Assembly (NCBI GenBank): GCA_019358875.1
Contig: JAHHIF010000018.1
Location: forward strand, 1 to 64,000
Length of the DNA: 64,000 bases
Direction: 5' to 3'
From: Symplocastrum torsivum CPER-KK1
GTDB lineage: Bacteria > Cyanobacteriota > Cyanobacteriia > Cyanobacteriales > Coleofasciculaceae
The notes below the pieces were generated by a model, which saw only the letters and a list, made by a program, of their open reading frames with translations, made no database searches and had not been told where the DNA came from. A program made the translations under genes and the position numbers. This document shows positions 8,003-16,708 of the stretch, piece after piece (position 1 is the stretch's first letter; every line of letters begins with the position of its first letter).

Positions 8003-10024
8003 ATGGAACCACCAATCGCCTCTGGAACTATTCTGCAAAATCGCTACCACTTGCTCAGTGTTCTTGGTCAAGGTGGATTTGGTCGGACTTATAAAGCTGA
8101 GGACCAAGGACGCTTTAATGAACTTTGTGCTCTTAAGGAATTGATTCCACCTCAGAGTGAGCCTTTTGTACTAGAGAAATCAAAGGAGCTGTTCCAACGA
8201 GAGGCAACGGCACTCTATCAGATTAAGCACCCGCAAGTTCCTCAGTTTAGAGCAACGTTTGAGGAAGGGGGACGGCTGTTCTTGGTGCAGGACTATGTGG
8301 AAGGGAAAACTTACCGCGAGTTACTCAACGATCGCAAAGCTCAGCAATCGGGTGGGGAGGCTCAAACTCAGAATCAGAATTTGGGGATTCCGACCCCAAC
8401 AACAACGGGAACAATGGCGAACTCTGGATCTGGGGTCTTCTCAGAAGCCGAGGTACGACAGCTATTACTACAGTTATTACCAGTTTTAGACCACGTCCAT
8501 AGTAAAAGCATTATTCACCGGGATATTACACCGGATAATATAATGCTGCGTAACACAGACAATCTGCCTGTATTGATTGACTTTGGTGTTGTGAAAGAAC
8601 TGGCAACCCGTTTTCAGTCTCCTAATTCTACGGCTCCAGTAACTACTGTTGGGAAAGTGGGTTATGCGCCTAGTGAGCAAATTCAGACAGGTAGAGCTTA
8701 TCCCAGTAGTGACCTCTATTCCTTAGCCGTTTCAGCGGTGGTACTCTTGACAGGTAAAGAGCCACAGTCACTTTTTGATGATACTCAGCTAATTTGGCGC
8801 TGGCGTCGGTGGGTCAATGTTACTGATGAATTAGCCAACATCTTGAACAAGATGCTGAGTTATCGACCAGGCGATCGCTATCAGTCAGCAATGGAAGTGA
8901 TGCAAGCGATTCAATCGCACGGCTCAGTTGCGCCACAGCCAGCTCCCCTGCCTCAACCTCAACCTCAACCTCAACAACCAGACCGCAATGTTTCCAATAT
9001 GGCGACAATGCCAGTGGGACGTCGCCCGGAACCACCAGCTAATCCAAGACCCAGAATCCCAAATCAATCTGACCCTGTAATTCCTGAACCTAGAGCTAAC
9101 TCAATTTGGGATAATCCTTGGGCTGTCGTGGGAATTGGTGCAGCATTGGCATTGCTGGCAGGACTTGGCTCTTGGGCAATTATCAGCAGTATCCGCAATT
9201 CACAAAATGCTCAGGTGACACCTACGCCCACAACGCCTTTCACTGAGTTACCAACCCCAACCCCAACAGAATCACCCACAGAATCACCCACAGAATCACC
9301 CACAGAATCACCCACAGAATCGCCAACACAGACACCAACGCCATCGCCAACGCAACCTACATCATTTAGTCAGCGTGTGAATCTGTCCGCTGGTCAAGCT
9401 GTCTCAAGAGCGGGAACCATAAACGCGAATTCAACGATTAACTATATTGTTCCAGGTACACAAGACCAACAGCTTAGAGCCTCTCTTAATGGTGAAGGGG
9501 TTTTAATGACGGTACTTGGGCCAGACCAAAACCCAGTTGATAATCAAGCTAACCGTGTGCCGCGATGGCAGGGAACGCTACCCTTTAATGGAGATTACAC
9601 TGTTCAACTGCGTCCAGTTCAAGGTTTGCCAAGGAGCAACTACAATTTATCGTTGGGTTTGACTAACCCAGCGCCCCCAACAACACAACCAACAACATCA
9701 CCGTCACCACAGGTTAGCTATGACACAGAACGGTTGAACTTTGCAGAAGGTCAAGGAACGTTGCAGCTTGCTGATCAAACGGGTCCACGAACGATCAAGC
9801 GCTACTTGATCAATGCTCAGGAAGGACAGCAGCTAGCGGCAGAAGTGCAAGACGGTGGTGTGTCTTTAACAATTCGCGATCCTGGGGGTCAGGTAATAGC
9901 AGATGCTTCGGGAGTCCAGTTTTGGCAGTCTCAGGTCTTGCGTGCTGGTAACTATACAATTGACGTAATTGCCCAAAGACCGACACGCTTCCAGCTGTCT
10001 ACTAGTCTTCAGTACCCACAGTAA
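8003..10024 (+). CDS. Membrane Ser/Thr protein kinase with extracytoplasmic beta domains
   Basis: A 673-residue Hanks-type kinase. The kinase domain covers about residues 10-310: glycine loop LGQGGFGRTY, lysine in CALKEL, catalytic loop HRDITPDN near residue 172 (IT replaces the usual LK) and DFG in LIDFGVV. A proline-rich stretch and one membrane span near 374-396 (WAVVGIGAALALLAGL) follow. Outside the membrane are a Thr/Pro/Ser linker containing TESP repeats and two beta-rich domains of about 110 residues that look like pre-peptidase C-terminal-type modules. This suggests a sensor kinase that reads an envelope signal. It is a single gene on the plus strand; ligands and substrates are unknown. 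Confidence 0.92.
   Translation: MEPPIASGTILQNRYHLLSVLGQGGFGRTYKAEDQGRFNELCALKELIPPQSEPFVLEKSKELFQREATALYQIKHPQVPQFRATFEEGGRLFLVQDYVEGKTYRELLNDRKAQQSGGEAQTQNQNLGIPTPTTTGTMANSGSGVFSEAEVRQLLLQLLPVLDHVHSKSIIHRDITPDNIMLRNTDNLPVLIDFGVVKELATRFQSPNSTAPVTTVGKVGYAPSEQIQTGRAYPSSDLYSLAVSAVVLLTGKEPQSLFDDTQLIWRWRRWVNVTDELANILNKMLSYRPGDRYQSAMEVMQAIQSHGSVAPQPAPLPQPQPQPQQPDRNVSNMATMPVGRRPEPPANPRPRIPNQSDPVIPEPRANSIWDNPWAVVGIGAALALLAGLGSWAIISSIRNSQNAQVTPTPTTPFTELPTPTPTESPTESPTESPTESPTESPTQTPTPSPTQPTSFSQRVNLSAGQAVSRAGTINANSTINYIVPGTQDQQLRASLNGEGVLMTVLGPDQNPVDNQANRVPRWQGTLPFNGDYTVQLRPVQGLPRSNYNLSLGLTNPAPPTTQPTTSPSPQVSYDTERLNFAEGQGTLQLADQTGPRTIKRYLINAQEGQQLAAEVQDGGVSLTIRDPGGQVIADASGVQFWQSQVLRAGNYTIDVIAQRPTRFQLSTSLQYPQ
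9266..9325 (+). repeat. 12-nt tandem repeat coding TESP
   Basis: Five copies of ACAGAATCACCC, the last with two mismatches, lie in frame in the kinase linker. Copy changes add or remove four residues without shifting the frame, so linker length can vary. Confidence 0.9.
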
Positions 10025-10099
10025 TTCAGGTTTATCTGAATTAAGTTCTCTCAGATACTAACTGATTAATTTTTGCCTAGCACCACAATCTAAACCTAG

Positions 10100-10786
10100 A
10101 TGCACAGTAGCTTATTGATTGCTGGCACGGATACAGAGACAGGAAAAACTGTTTTGACCTGTTCGCTTGCTGCTTATTGGCAGACGTACCGTCCTCAAGA
10201 GAGTTTGGGAATTTTGAAGCCGATTCAGACGGGGATAGGTGATTGCGAGTTATACCAAAAACTCTTTGACCTCAAGCAAACCCCAGAAGAGATTACACCT
10301 TTGCACTTTCAGACACCTGTTGCTCCACCCATAGCAGCAGAACGAGAAGGACGCTTAGTTGATCTAGGACTGGCTTGGCAGGCGTTTACTTCCTTACAAC
10401 AGCGATGCCAGTTAGTACTGGTGGAAGCCTTAGGAGGACTCGGTTCACCAATTACTCACGAACTAACGGTGGCAGATTTGGCAAGGGATTGGCGGTTACC
10501 CGTGGTATTGGTGGTTCCAGTGAAGCTGGGTGCGATCGCACAAGCTGTCGCTAATGTTGCCCTAGCACGTCAATCAAATGTCCACCTCAAAGGAATAGTC
10601 CTCAATTGCGTTAACCCTCGTTCAGACGAAGAGATTGCTGATTGGGCACCCGTTCACCTCATCCAGTCTCTAACAAACGTTCCAATTTTAGGTAGATTGC
10701 CGCATATGGCTAACCCGACTGATCTCTTTAAACTTGCTCAAGTTGCCTCAGATCTAGAGATAGAGCGATTTATCCAAAAGTACTAA
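10100..10786 (+). CDS. bioD: Dethiobiotin synthetase
   Basis: BioD closes the ureido ring of dethiobiotin from 7,8-diaminononanoate, CO2 and ATP, the penultimate step of biotin synthesis. The 228 residues fit the family. The P-loop GTDTETGKT is at residues 9-17, LGILKPIQTG follows near 41-50, and EALGGLGSP with VVLVVPVKLGAIAQ near 115-150 match the dimer-interface and nucleotide segments. It lies 75 bp after the kinase gene on the same strand. No other bio gene is in the window. Confidence 0.93.
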   Translation: MHSSLLIAGTDTETGKTVLTCSLAAYWQTYRPQESLGILKPIQTGIGDCELYQKLFDLKQTPEEITPLHFQTPVAPPIAAEREGRLVDLGLAWQAFTSLQQRCQLVLVEALGGLGSPITHELTVADLARDWRLPVVLVVPVKLGAIAQAVANVALARQSNVHLKGIVLNCVNPRSDEEIADWAPVHLIQSLTNVPILGRLPHMANPTDLFKLAQVASDLEIERFIQKY

Positions 10787-10821
10787 GCTATTGCACATTT
10801 AACCTGTAGCACTAATTCATT

Positions 10822-10861
10822 GGGTCAAGGAGTGAGGGTAAAAGCCATTTCACCTTGACCC
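10822..10861 (+). terminator. Hairpin after bioD
   Basis: GGGTCAAGG (10822-10830) pairs with CCTTGACCC (10853-10861), 35 bp past the bioD stop. CTTTCTG follows, which is only weakly T-rich, so a terminator role is tentative. Confidence 0.45.
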
Positions 10862-10926
10862 CTTTCTGTAATACCAGCTAGTGAAAGGTCAAGTAATATT
10901 AAGGAAAATGTCATTAACCTGCACTT

Positions 10927-11336
10927 GTGAAACCGGATTTTTCTCTCTCCTTCAATCAACCCCATAAAGGTTCGCAGTTACAAACTGTTTTGGCAGACAC
11001 TCTCACAATCTTCTGGGGAGAGTGGTTAGATTTGCGGCTTTAGGCGTACTTGTTGGGTTAAATGTGAAGTCTCTTGAAAGTGTAGGTCTTTACAACAACT
11101 TCTTGATCATTCCCATGTCATTTTTAGGGGCAACGTTTTTTGACCCAGCAACGCTACCAGCAGCCTTGAAAGCAATTGTCTATCTACTGCCTCTAACGTA
11201 TACCAGCATTGGGCTTCGCTCCGCTGCCTATTTACCGTTGTCGCAGTTTCCTTGGTACTCGATACCGATTTTACTTGCTGTTGCGATCGCGCTTTCTCTC
11301 CTGGGCGCTTATCAATTTGCTCACCAGCAGGACTAA
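10927..11336 (+). pseudogene. ABC-2 type permease remnant with internal deletion
   Basis: Two fragments of one membrane protein are joined out of frame. A GTG at 10927 opens a 38-codon frame (starts VKPDFSLSF, ends EWLDLRL) that stops at 11041-11043. It resembles the N-terminal part of cyanobacterial ABC-2 permeases, which read TIFWGEWLDLR before the first span. A second frame from about 11022 to 11336 encodes their C-terminal spans (YNNFLIIPMSFLGATFFDP, then AIVYLLPLTYTSIGLR, then a final helix). A normal permease has about 130-170 residues between these parts, so the middle has been lost. The GTG at 11022 could express a short membrane peptide, but the gene is most likely dead. Confidence 0.7.
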
Positions 11337-11396
11337 TCTAGACGGAAAAATACTTTGCAAGCCAACCCCACTACTCTCGAAGCCAAGGGCAAAGAT

Positions 11397-12161
11397 TTAC
11401 TGACGCTTCAATAGGGAACCAGCAGCCAAAGCACCAAACAACAACATACTCAACATAGAAGTTGGTTCGGGAACAGATCTCGATACTGTGCCACTGATGC
11501 CCATCGAATAATCTCGGTTGTCAGGATAGAAATCAATACTGTAGCCTACCGTAAATGAGTTCCCGTTGTTGCCAGGAGGTGTCCCAATGGCATTTGTACC
11601 GCTTGTAGTGGCAATAGCAGCAGCAGGGATACTGTAACCATCTCCTAAATCGTAAAATGGAGTCACTGTCAACCAATAAGTTCCTGGCTCAAGGTAAAGA
11701 TCTAACCCTGAAACGGAGAGAGTGGATACAGGTTGATCAGAGACGGTGAAAGTAGTAGGGATTATTGACGCAGGACTACGACCAAAAGCAACAGTTTCGC
11801 CGTTCAAAAATGGTGCATCATCTATTCGTTGTGAGAGGTTTGTTACAATTCCCCAAGAAGCTGTTGGAGCAGAAGCTTGAGAATATAGCAGGTTGTTAGA
11901 CCAAACCGTGTCAATGTTCCAACCCTCATCAGTAGTTGGAATAGTAAAGTCGCTCCAAATAGTCCGGTTAGATTGTCGTTGACCAAGCCAGAATATCTGA
12001 TTCGCTGCGAAGCCTTGCCCATCGGGGTCACCGTTATACCAAAGCGTGTCGGCAGCAGTAGGAGTGGCAGTAGCATAGCTGAAGGTAAGAGGAACTGCTA
12101 AAGGAAGGACAAGCTTACAAAGGGTAGGTATCAACCAGTTATTGATGATTTCTGAACGCAT
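11397..12161 (-). CDS. PEP-CTERM sorted exported protein
   Basis: The 254-residue protein has an N-terminal signal peptide (hydrophobic LCKLVLPLAVPLTFSYA) and a C-terminal PEP-CTERM sorting tag: VPEPTSML, a hydrophobic helix and the final basic LLKRQ. Between them is a beta-rich domain with many aromatic, Asn and Thr residues. PEP-CTERM proteins are thought to be processed by an exosortase and delivered to the cell surface or matrix. No exosortase gene is in the window. The ligand and function are unknown. It is monocistronic, converging on the permease remnant. Confidence 0.85.
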   Translation of the reverse strand: MRSEIINNWLIPTLCKLVLPLAVPLTFSYATATPTAADTLWYNGDPDGQGFAANQIFWLGQRQSNRTIWSDFTIPTTDEGWNIDTVWSNNLLYSQASAPTASWGIVTNLSQRIDDAPFLNGETVAFGRSPASIIPTTFTVSDQPVSTLSVSGLDLYLEPGTYWLTVTPFYDLGDGYSIPAAAIATTSGTNAIGTPPGNNGNSFTVGYSIDFYPDNRDYSMGISGTVSRSVPEPTSMLSMLLFGALAAGSLLKRQ

Positions 12162-12345
12162 AAGACACCCTCCCTAGAGCAGCACTTCTTCTTTGCCTAA
12201 TCCTCACCTTTTGGGTAAATTTCCTGCTCTACCTCAAAGTATATTTTTTGATGCTACCTGTACACGGTTTTACAGGATTTCTGAGGCACGCTACCAAGAT
12301 AAAACGGAACCTTAAAAGTTTAGAAGAAGTACTGCTAAATCCAAG

Positions 12346-14223
12346 CTACATCGAATCTCGGTATTTTTGTAGCAGTTGGGGGATATAGTCATAGCCATCA
12401 ACGCCAATGATTGGGATGATTTTTGGGCGCTGTTGTCCCAACAATCGTTGGAACGCCTCCATTCCCATCTGACCCTGCAAAATTGTTAGTAAACCTGCGG
12501 CTTTACGCCAATCATTAGAACCAATTTGTTCGAGAAGATATGCACCTAATGTTCCGGTGTAGATAGTTGTTTCCCAATTTTGTAAGCTATAGGATGCTTC
12601 AGCTAAGTAAGTGAGGTTGAGACCTTGGAGGTACAAATCGCCAGAAAATTGAGCGGCTTGCCAGCCTTTTTCTAGATATGCGATCGCTTTTTCCGGCTGT
12701 TGGATCACAACATAAGCAATGCCCAAACTACTAAAACACAAGGCTTGACTTTGACCATCGCTTAAGCGTTCCGACAATTGCAACCCTTGCTCTAAATAGT
12801 AAATTGCATTCTCATATACCTCTGGTTCTACCTGTTGGGTATCCTGAGCTTGGAAGACTTCACTGTAGCCAAAGTTTGCCAAGGCATTGGCTTCTCCTAA
12901 CCGGTTTCCCGATTGCCGAGAAAGAATCAAGGCGCGTTGACTATAGTTAATTGCTTCAGCATAAATTTTCCGAGCGACATAAATTCGGCTGAGGTGATTG
13001 AGATTAGCCACTTCACAAGCCCTATCACCCGCTTCACGCGCAATCTCTACTGCTTGTTGATGAAACGATGTTGCTCGATCATATTGACCCTGAGCTTGTA
13101 GTGAATAACCAAGTAAAGTCAGAATTCGTGCTTTTTCCTGTGTTCCCTCAACACGCCGTAAAGGTTCATCTAAGTAATTCAGGGCATCCCGCAGATAGTT
13201 TCCAGCCAATGAGGCAAAAACACCACCGTAGAGGGGAAAATAATCTCGCTGGGCGAAGGCGCGGAGAATTTGCAGACTGACTTGAAAACAGCCATTAACA
13301 ATAGCATCGCGTTGGTCACTACTTAGTGCATAGTTCAAGACACTAGCTAACTGTGACCAAATCACGGCAAAGGCGATGAAGGTCGAAATTGAAAGTTTAG
13401 CTCCTACCTTAGAGTCATAAACCATCTTATCGAACCAAACGACTAGCCCTCGCTGCAAGCACTGAAGAACAACAGCCAACTCCACCCAAGCACTAACTTC
13501 CAGATTTCGCTGACTATCTGCCCATTCATTGAGCGGTTGATTCCGGGCTAGAGCTTGAAATAGAGATTGGGGTAAGGGGCTATTGACCTGTTTTGCCCAC
13601 AATGCCCAAGGTCCACGCTGTTCAGGGATGCCGTCAAATCCTAATGACCCTCGGTTTTGGTCGTAAATCCAGCTAACTAAGTGATCTTCCAAGCGTTGCC
13701 AGGAGGCTAAACCCGCTGTAATGCCTGCCGATAGTTGCTGAATTTCTTTTGCACTTTCAGAGTCAGATGCTGAAGCTTGTTTTTGTAGAGTTTTTGCGAG
13801 TTGAGTGAGTTGTTGTAAGTTCAGTACCTCTTGCCGATTCGGGTCAATCACTCGCACTAAAGCAGTGAGACGGTCAGCTGAGTTAGCTGAGGTAATGGCT
13901 TCAATGGCGGCGGCAAGACTTTTAGAGACTTGGTTTTGCTGCTGTACCCGTTCCCACTCACCACTGATCGTTTTTAGTGCCCTAAGCACCCGCATCGCCT
14001 TAGCTTGCTTGATTTCACTAACCGGATTGTCTACCTGCTGCTGGGTTGTACTCAGTTGCTCTTCGAGGCAACGCTCAAAGATTTCCCCAGTACCGCTACT
14101 GACTCCTTGCAATAGCATTTGATAGACCTGCTCTTTCGAGCGGATTTTCCCCTTTAGGGTTGCTTGCACAATTTCATCAATTAACCCTAAGTAGCGACTT
14201 TGTAGTGATAGAGGCTCTGACAT
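12346..14223 (-). CDS. TPR-repeat protein, function unknown
   Basis: The 625-residue soluble protein has a helical N-terminal region of about 330 residues without a recognised domain, then tetratricopeptide repeats from about residue 335 to 560. These include YDRATSFHQQAVEIAREAGDR, YAEAINYSQRALILSRQSGN and PEKAIAYLEKGWQAAQFSG (each 18-21 residues here, spacing about 40). Such arrays bind partner proteins. It lies downstream of the signalling operon on the same strand, separated by about 130 bp containing a CCCAATT repeat, so it may or may not be co-transcribed. No enzymatic motif is seen. Confidence 0.75.
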   Translation of the reverse strand: MSEPLSLQSRYLGLIDEIVQATLKGKIRSKEQVYQMLLQGVSSGTGEIFERCLEEQLSTTQQQVDNPVSEIKQAKAMRVLRALKTISGEWERVQQQNQVSKSLAAAIEAITSANSADRLTALVRVIDPNRQEVLNLQQLTQLAKTLQKQASASDSESAKEIQQLSAGITAGLASWQRLEDHLVSWIYDQNRGSLGFDGIPEQRGPWALWAKQVNSPLPQSLFQALARNQPLNEWADSQRNLEVSAWVELAVVLQCLQRGLVVWFDKMVYDSKVGAKLSISTFIAFAVIWSQLASVLNYALSSDQRDAIVNGCFQVSLQILRAFAQRDYFPLYGGVFASLAGNYLRDALNYLDEPLRRVEGTQEKARILTLLGYSLQAQGQYDRATSFHQQAVEIAREAGDRACEVANLNHLSRIYVARKIYAEAINYSQRALILSRQSGNRLGEANALANFGYSEVFQAQDTQQVEPEVYENAIYYLEQGLQLSERLSDGQSQALCFSSLGIAYVVIQQPEKAIAYLEKGWQAAQFSGDLYLQGLNLTYLAEASYSLQNWETTIYTGTLGAYLLEQIGSNDWRKAAGLLTILQGQMGMEAFQRLLGQQRPKIIPIIGVDGYDYIPQLLQKYRDSM

Positions 14224-14321
14224 AACTCCTGCTCTTGAAAGAGCTGACTTTACCTCAACTGTACTGCGAAATTCCTCTTCCTATCGCTTCTTTTAAGCTG
14301 ACTTAGAAGAGGGATTGTTGT

Positions 14322-14352
14322 CCCAATTCCCAATTCCCAATTCCCAATTCCC
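14322..14352. repeat. Heptanucleotide repeat CCCAATT
   Basis: Four perfect CCCAATT units plus CCC sit just past the end of the hybrid kinase gene. This is the short tandemly repeated repetitive (STRR) type known in filamentous cyanobacteria. Confidence 0.9.
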
Positions 14353-14356
14353 TAAG

Positions 14357-16708
14357 TCAAACCTTTCCAATTCTTCTTACTAGACTCGCAACAGTCGTTG
14401 CGAGTTCGGCTGGTTCTACAGGCTTTGGAATGTGCATCTGAAAACCAGAGGCGATCGCTTTCATTCGGTCTTCAGTTCTAGCATAGGCTGTTAGTGCGAT
14501 CGCTGGAATCTCTCCCCCCTGCTCTGCTGAGAGTTGCCGAACTTTACGAATTAAGCTGTAGCCGTCCTCAAGCGGCATTCCAATATCGCTCACTAAGACA
14601 TCTGGCTGGAACTGTGATATAGCTTCCAATGCCTCACTCGCTGATGCAACGGCAAAGACTTTGGCTTCACACTCCTCCAAAGCGGCAACGAGAAGCTCTC
14701 GCGAATCCACCTCATCATCAACAATCAGGACTCGTACTCCATTGAGCGTTGGTGGGTTGTTGAATGGTACTCCCAGATCAACGGTGGGATGGACACGCTC
14801 ACCGAGGTAAGGCTTGACGCGGACGGGCATAAGCGGCAGCTTAACGGTAAAGGTGGCTCCCTTTCCTTCCCCTTCACTATCAGCACGCACTGTGCCACCG
14901 TGCAGCTCAACCAATTGTCGTACAATCGCGAGTCCCAGTCCCAGCCCACTATAGACCCTGGTGCTAGAACTATCGGCTTGCCGAAAGCGCTCGAAAACGT
15001 AGGGGACAAACTCAGGGCTAATGCCTTTACCCGAATCCGTGACGGTGACTTCAACATAGGAGTTCACTCGCTCTAAGCGCACCATAACACGCCCCTCTTT
15101 GGGCGTGAACTTGATGGCATTTGATAACAAATTCCAAATGATTTGCTGCAAGCGATCAAAGTCACCCGCAACTGGCCCGGCTGCCGGGTCAAGCACTGAT
15201 TGGAGATGAATTTCCTTGGCTTGGGCGGCAGGACGCACTGTTTCAAGCGCCGCCTCAATTACTGCAACCAGTTCAACCGGACGGACATTCAAGCGGAGCT
15301 TACCCTGGATAATCCGGGAGACATCCAGCAAATCCTCAACCAGTTGTGCCTGTGATTTGGCACTGCGCTCAATCGTTTGCATTGCGCGTGCCGTAGTCGC
15401 TTCGTCAAACTTTCGACTATTGAGTAACCGCGTCCATCCCAGCATCGCATTCAGAGGCGATCGCAATTCGTGGGAGAGAGTCGCCAAAAACTCATCCTTG
15501 AGGCGATTAGCAGCTTCGGCAGTGGCGCGTGCCTCCTGTTCACGGGCGAGTAGCTGGTTGCGTTCATCTTCCGCTTGCTTGCGCTCGGTGAAGTCACGCA
15601 TGATTTTAGAAAAGCCACGTAGCTGCCCCGTCTCATCTTGTAGGGGCGTAGTGATACCACTTGCCCAGAATCGGCTACCATCTTTACGAATGTGCCAGCG
15701 TTCATCCTCAGCCCGACCTTCCGTCACTGCTGTTTCCAGTTCTTGCTTGTCTATACCGTGCTGAAGGTCTTCAGGGGTAAAGATTATTGAGCCAGGTTGT
15801 CCGAGAATTTCGGCTTCCTGATAGCCCAACATCCGTTCTGCTCCCAGACTCCAACGGCTAACCTGCCCTTGGGTGTCGAGGAATAAAATTGCGTAGTCCT
15901 TCACATTCTCCAACAACAGGCGAAACCGTTCTTCGCTGACCCGAAGTGCTTCTTCCGCCTGTCTACGGTCTGTCATGTTAGCCAGGATGTAAACAGCACC
16001 GATGAGTGCTCCACCCTCATTGAACACAGGGTCTACTGTTATGGAAAACCATTGGCTATCGGAGTGAACCTCCTGGCTTTCGCGCTGACGAGTTTGCTGA
16101 ACGTGGCTGAAGGGAGCTGCCTCAACCGAACCCAGTGTCGTTGGCATTAGCTCTTGATACAGGCAACCAACGAGTTCACTAAAAGGTTTCTTTAAAAGCT
16201 CTGTCATGGCGCTATTGCAGCGCATAACTCTTCCTTCCCGATTCAGGAGGCAAACGCCATCGTTCATTGCATCAAATGTACTTTGCCACTCTCGCGCTAA
16301 GGAGAGTGCGGACTCCTCAGCCTGCCGAATGCGTAACAGAGATTTGACAGTAGCAATTAATTCAATCGGTTCTACAGGCTGCGCCAGGTAGCCATCTGCA
16401 CCACTATCTAACCCCTGTGCCTTGTCCCGACTTTCAACAAAACTCGCGGAGAGATGGAGTACGGGAATAAAGGCAGTAGCTGGGTTAGTTTTGATTCGTC
16501 GGCAGACCTCAAATCCGTTTATATCAGGCAGCTTCACGTCCAGAATAATTAAGTCTGGTCTGGCTTCAGTTACGAGTTGCAAGCCAGCTTCACCTGTCGC
16601 TGCCTCAATGATGTTAAACCCCCTATGTCTTAACATCCGCTTGACAGCATAACGATTGGCTTCGTTATCGTCTACGTGCAAGATCGTGATTAGCTGCGAC
16701 TCAGACAT
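14357..16708 (-). CDS. Hybrid histidine kinase, REC-PAS-PAS-HisKA-HATPase-REC
   Basis: A soluble kinase of 783 residues from the ATG at 16708 (MSESQLITILHVDD). An upstream start at 16720 would add four residues. The N-terminal receiver has its Asp in LIILDVKLPD; two PAS domains lie at about 135-260 and 265-390. The dimerisation helix carries the His in TLSHELRSPLN, the ATPase has the N box NLLSNAIKF and G boxes, and a C-terminal receiver has VLVSDIGMPLEDG. It is the last gene of the Rsb operon and overlaps the preceding kinase by 8 bp, so the two are translationally coupled. With receivers at both ends it can take phosphate from the upstream kinase and pass it on. Confidence 0.93.
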   Translation of the reverse strand: MSESQLITILHVDDNEANRYAVKRMLRHRGFNIIEAATGEAGLQLVTEARPDLIILDVKLPDINGFEVCRRIKTNPATAFIPVLHLSASFVESRDKAQGLDSGADGYLAQPVEPIELIATVKSLLRIRQAEESALSLAREWQSTFDAMNDGVCLLNREGRVMRCNSAMTELLKKPFSELVGCLYQELMPTTLGSVEAAPFSHVQQTRQRESQEVHSDSQWFSITVDPVFNEGGALIGAVYILANMTDRRQAEEALRVSEERFRLLLENVKDYAILFLDTQGQVSRWSLGAERMLGYQEAEILGQPGSIIFTPEDLQHGIDKQELETAVTEGRAEDERWHIRKDGSRFWASGITTPLQDETGQLRGFSKIMRDFTERKQAEDERNQLLAREQEARATAEAANRLKDEFLATLSHELRSPLNAMLGWTRLLNSRKFDEATTARAMQTIERSAKSQAQLVEDLLDVSRIIQGKLRLNVRPVELVAVIEAALETVRPAAQAKEIHLQSVLDPAAGPVAGDFDRLQQIIWNLLSNAIKFTPKEGRVMVRLERVNSYVEVTVTDSGKGISPEFVPYVFERFRQADSSSTRVYSGLGLGLAIVRQLVELHGGTVRADSEGEGKGATFTVKLPLMPVRVKPYLGERVHPTVDLGVPFNNPPTLNGVRVLIVDDEVDSRELLVAALEECEAKVFAVASASEALEAISQFQPDVLVSDIGMPLEDGYSLIRKVRQLSAEQGGEIPAIALTAYARTEDRMKAIASGFQMHIPKPVEPAELATTVASLVRRIGKV

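Noticed and set aside
9266..9325. Possible CRISPR-like repeat
   Set aside because: 12-nt units without spacers, in frame in a Thr/Pro linker.
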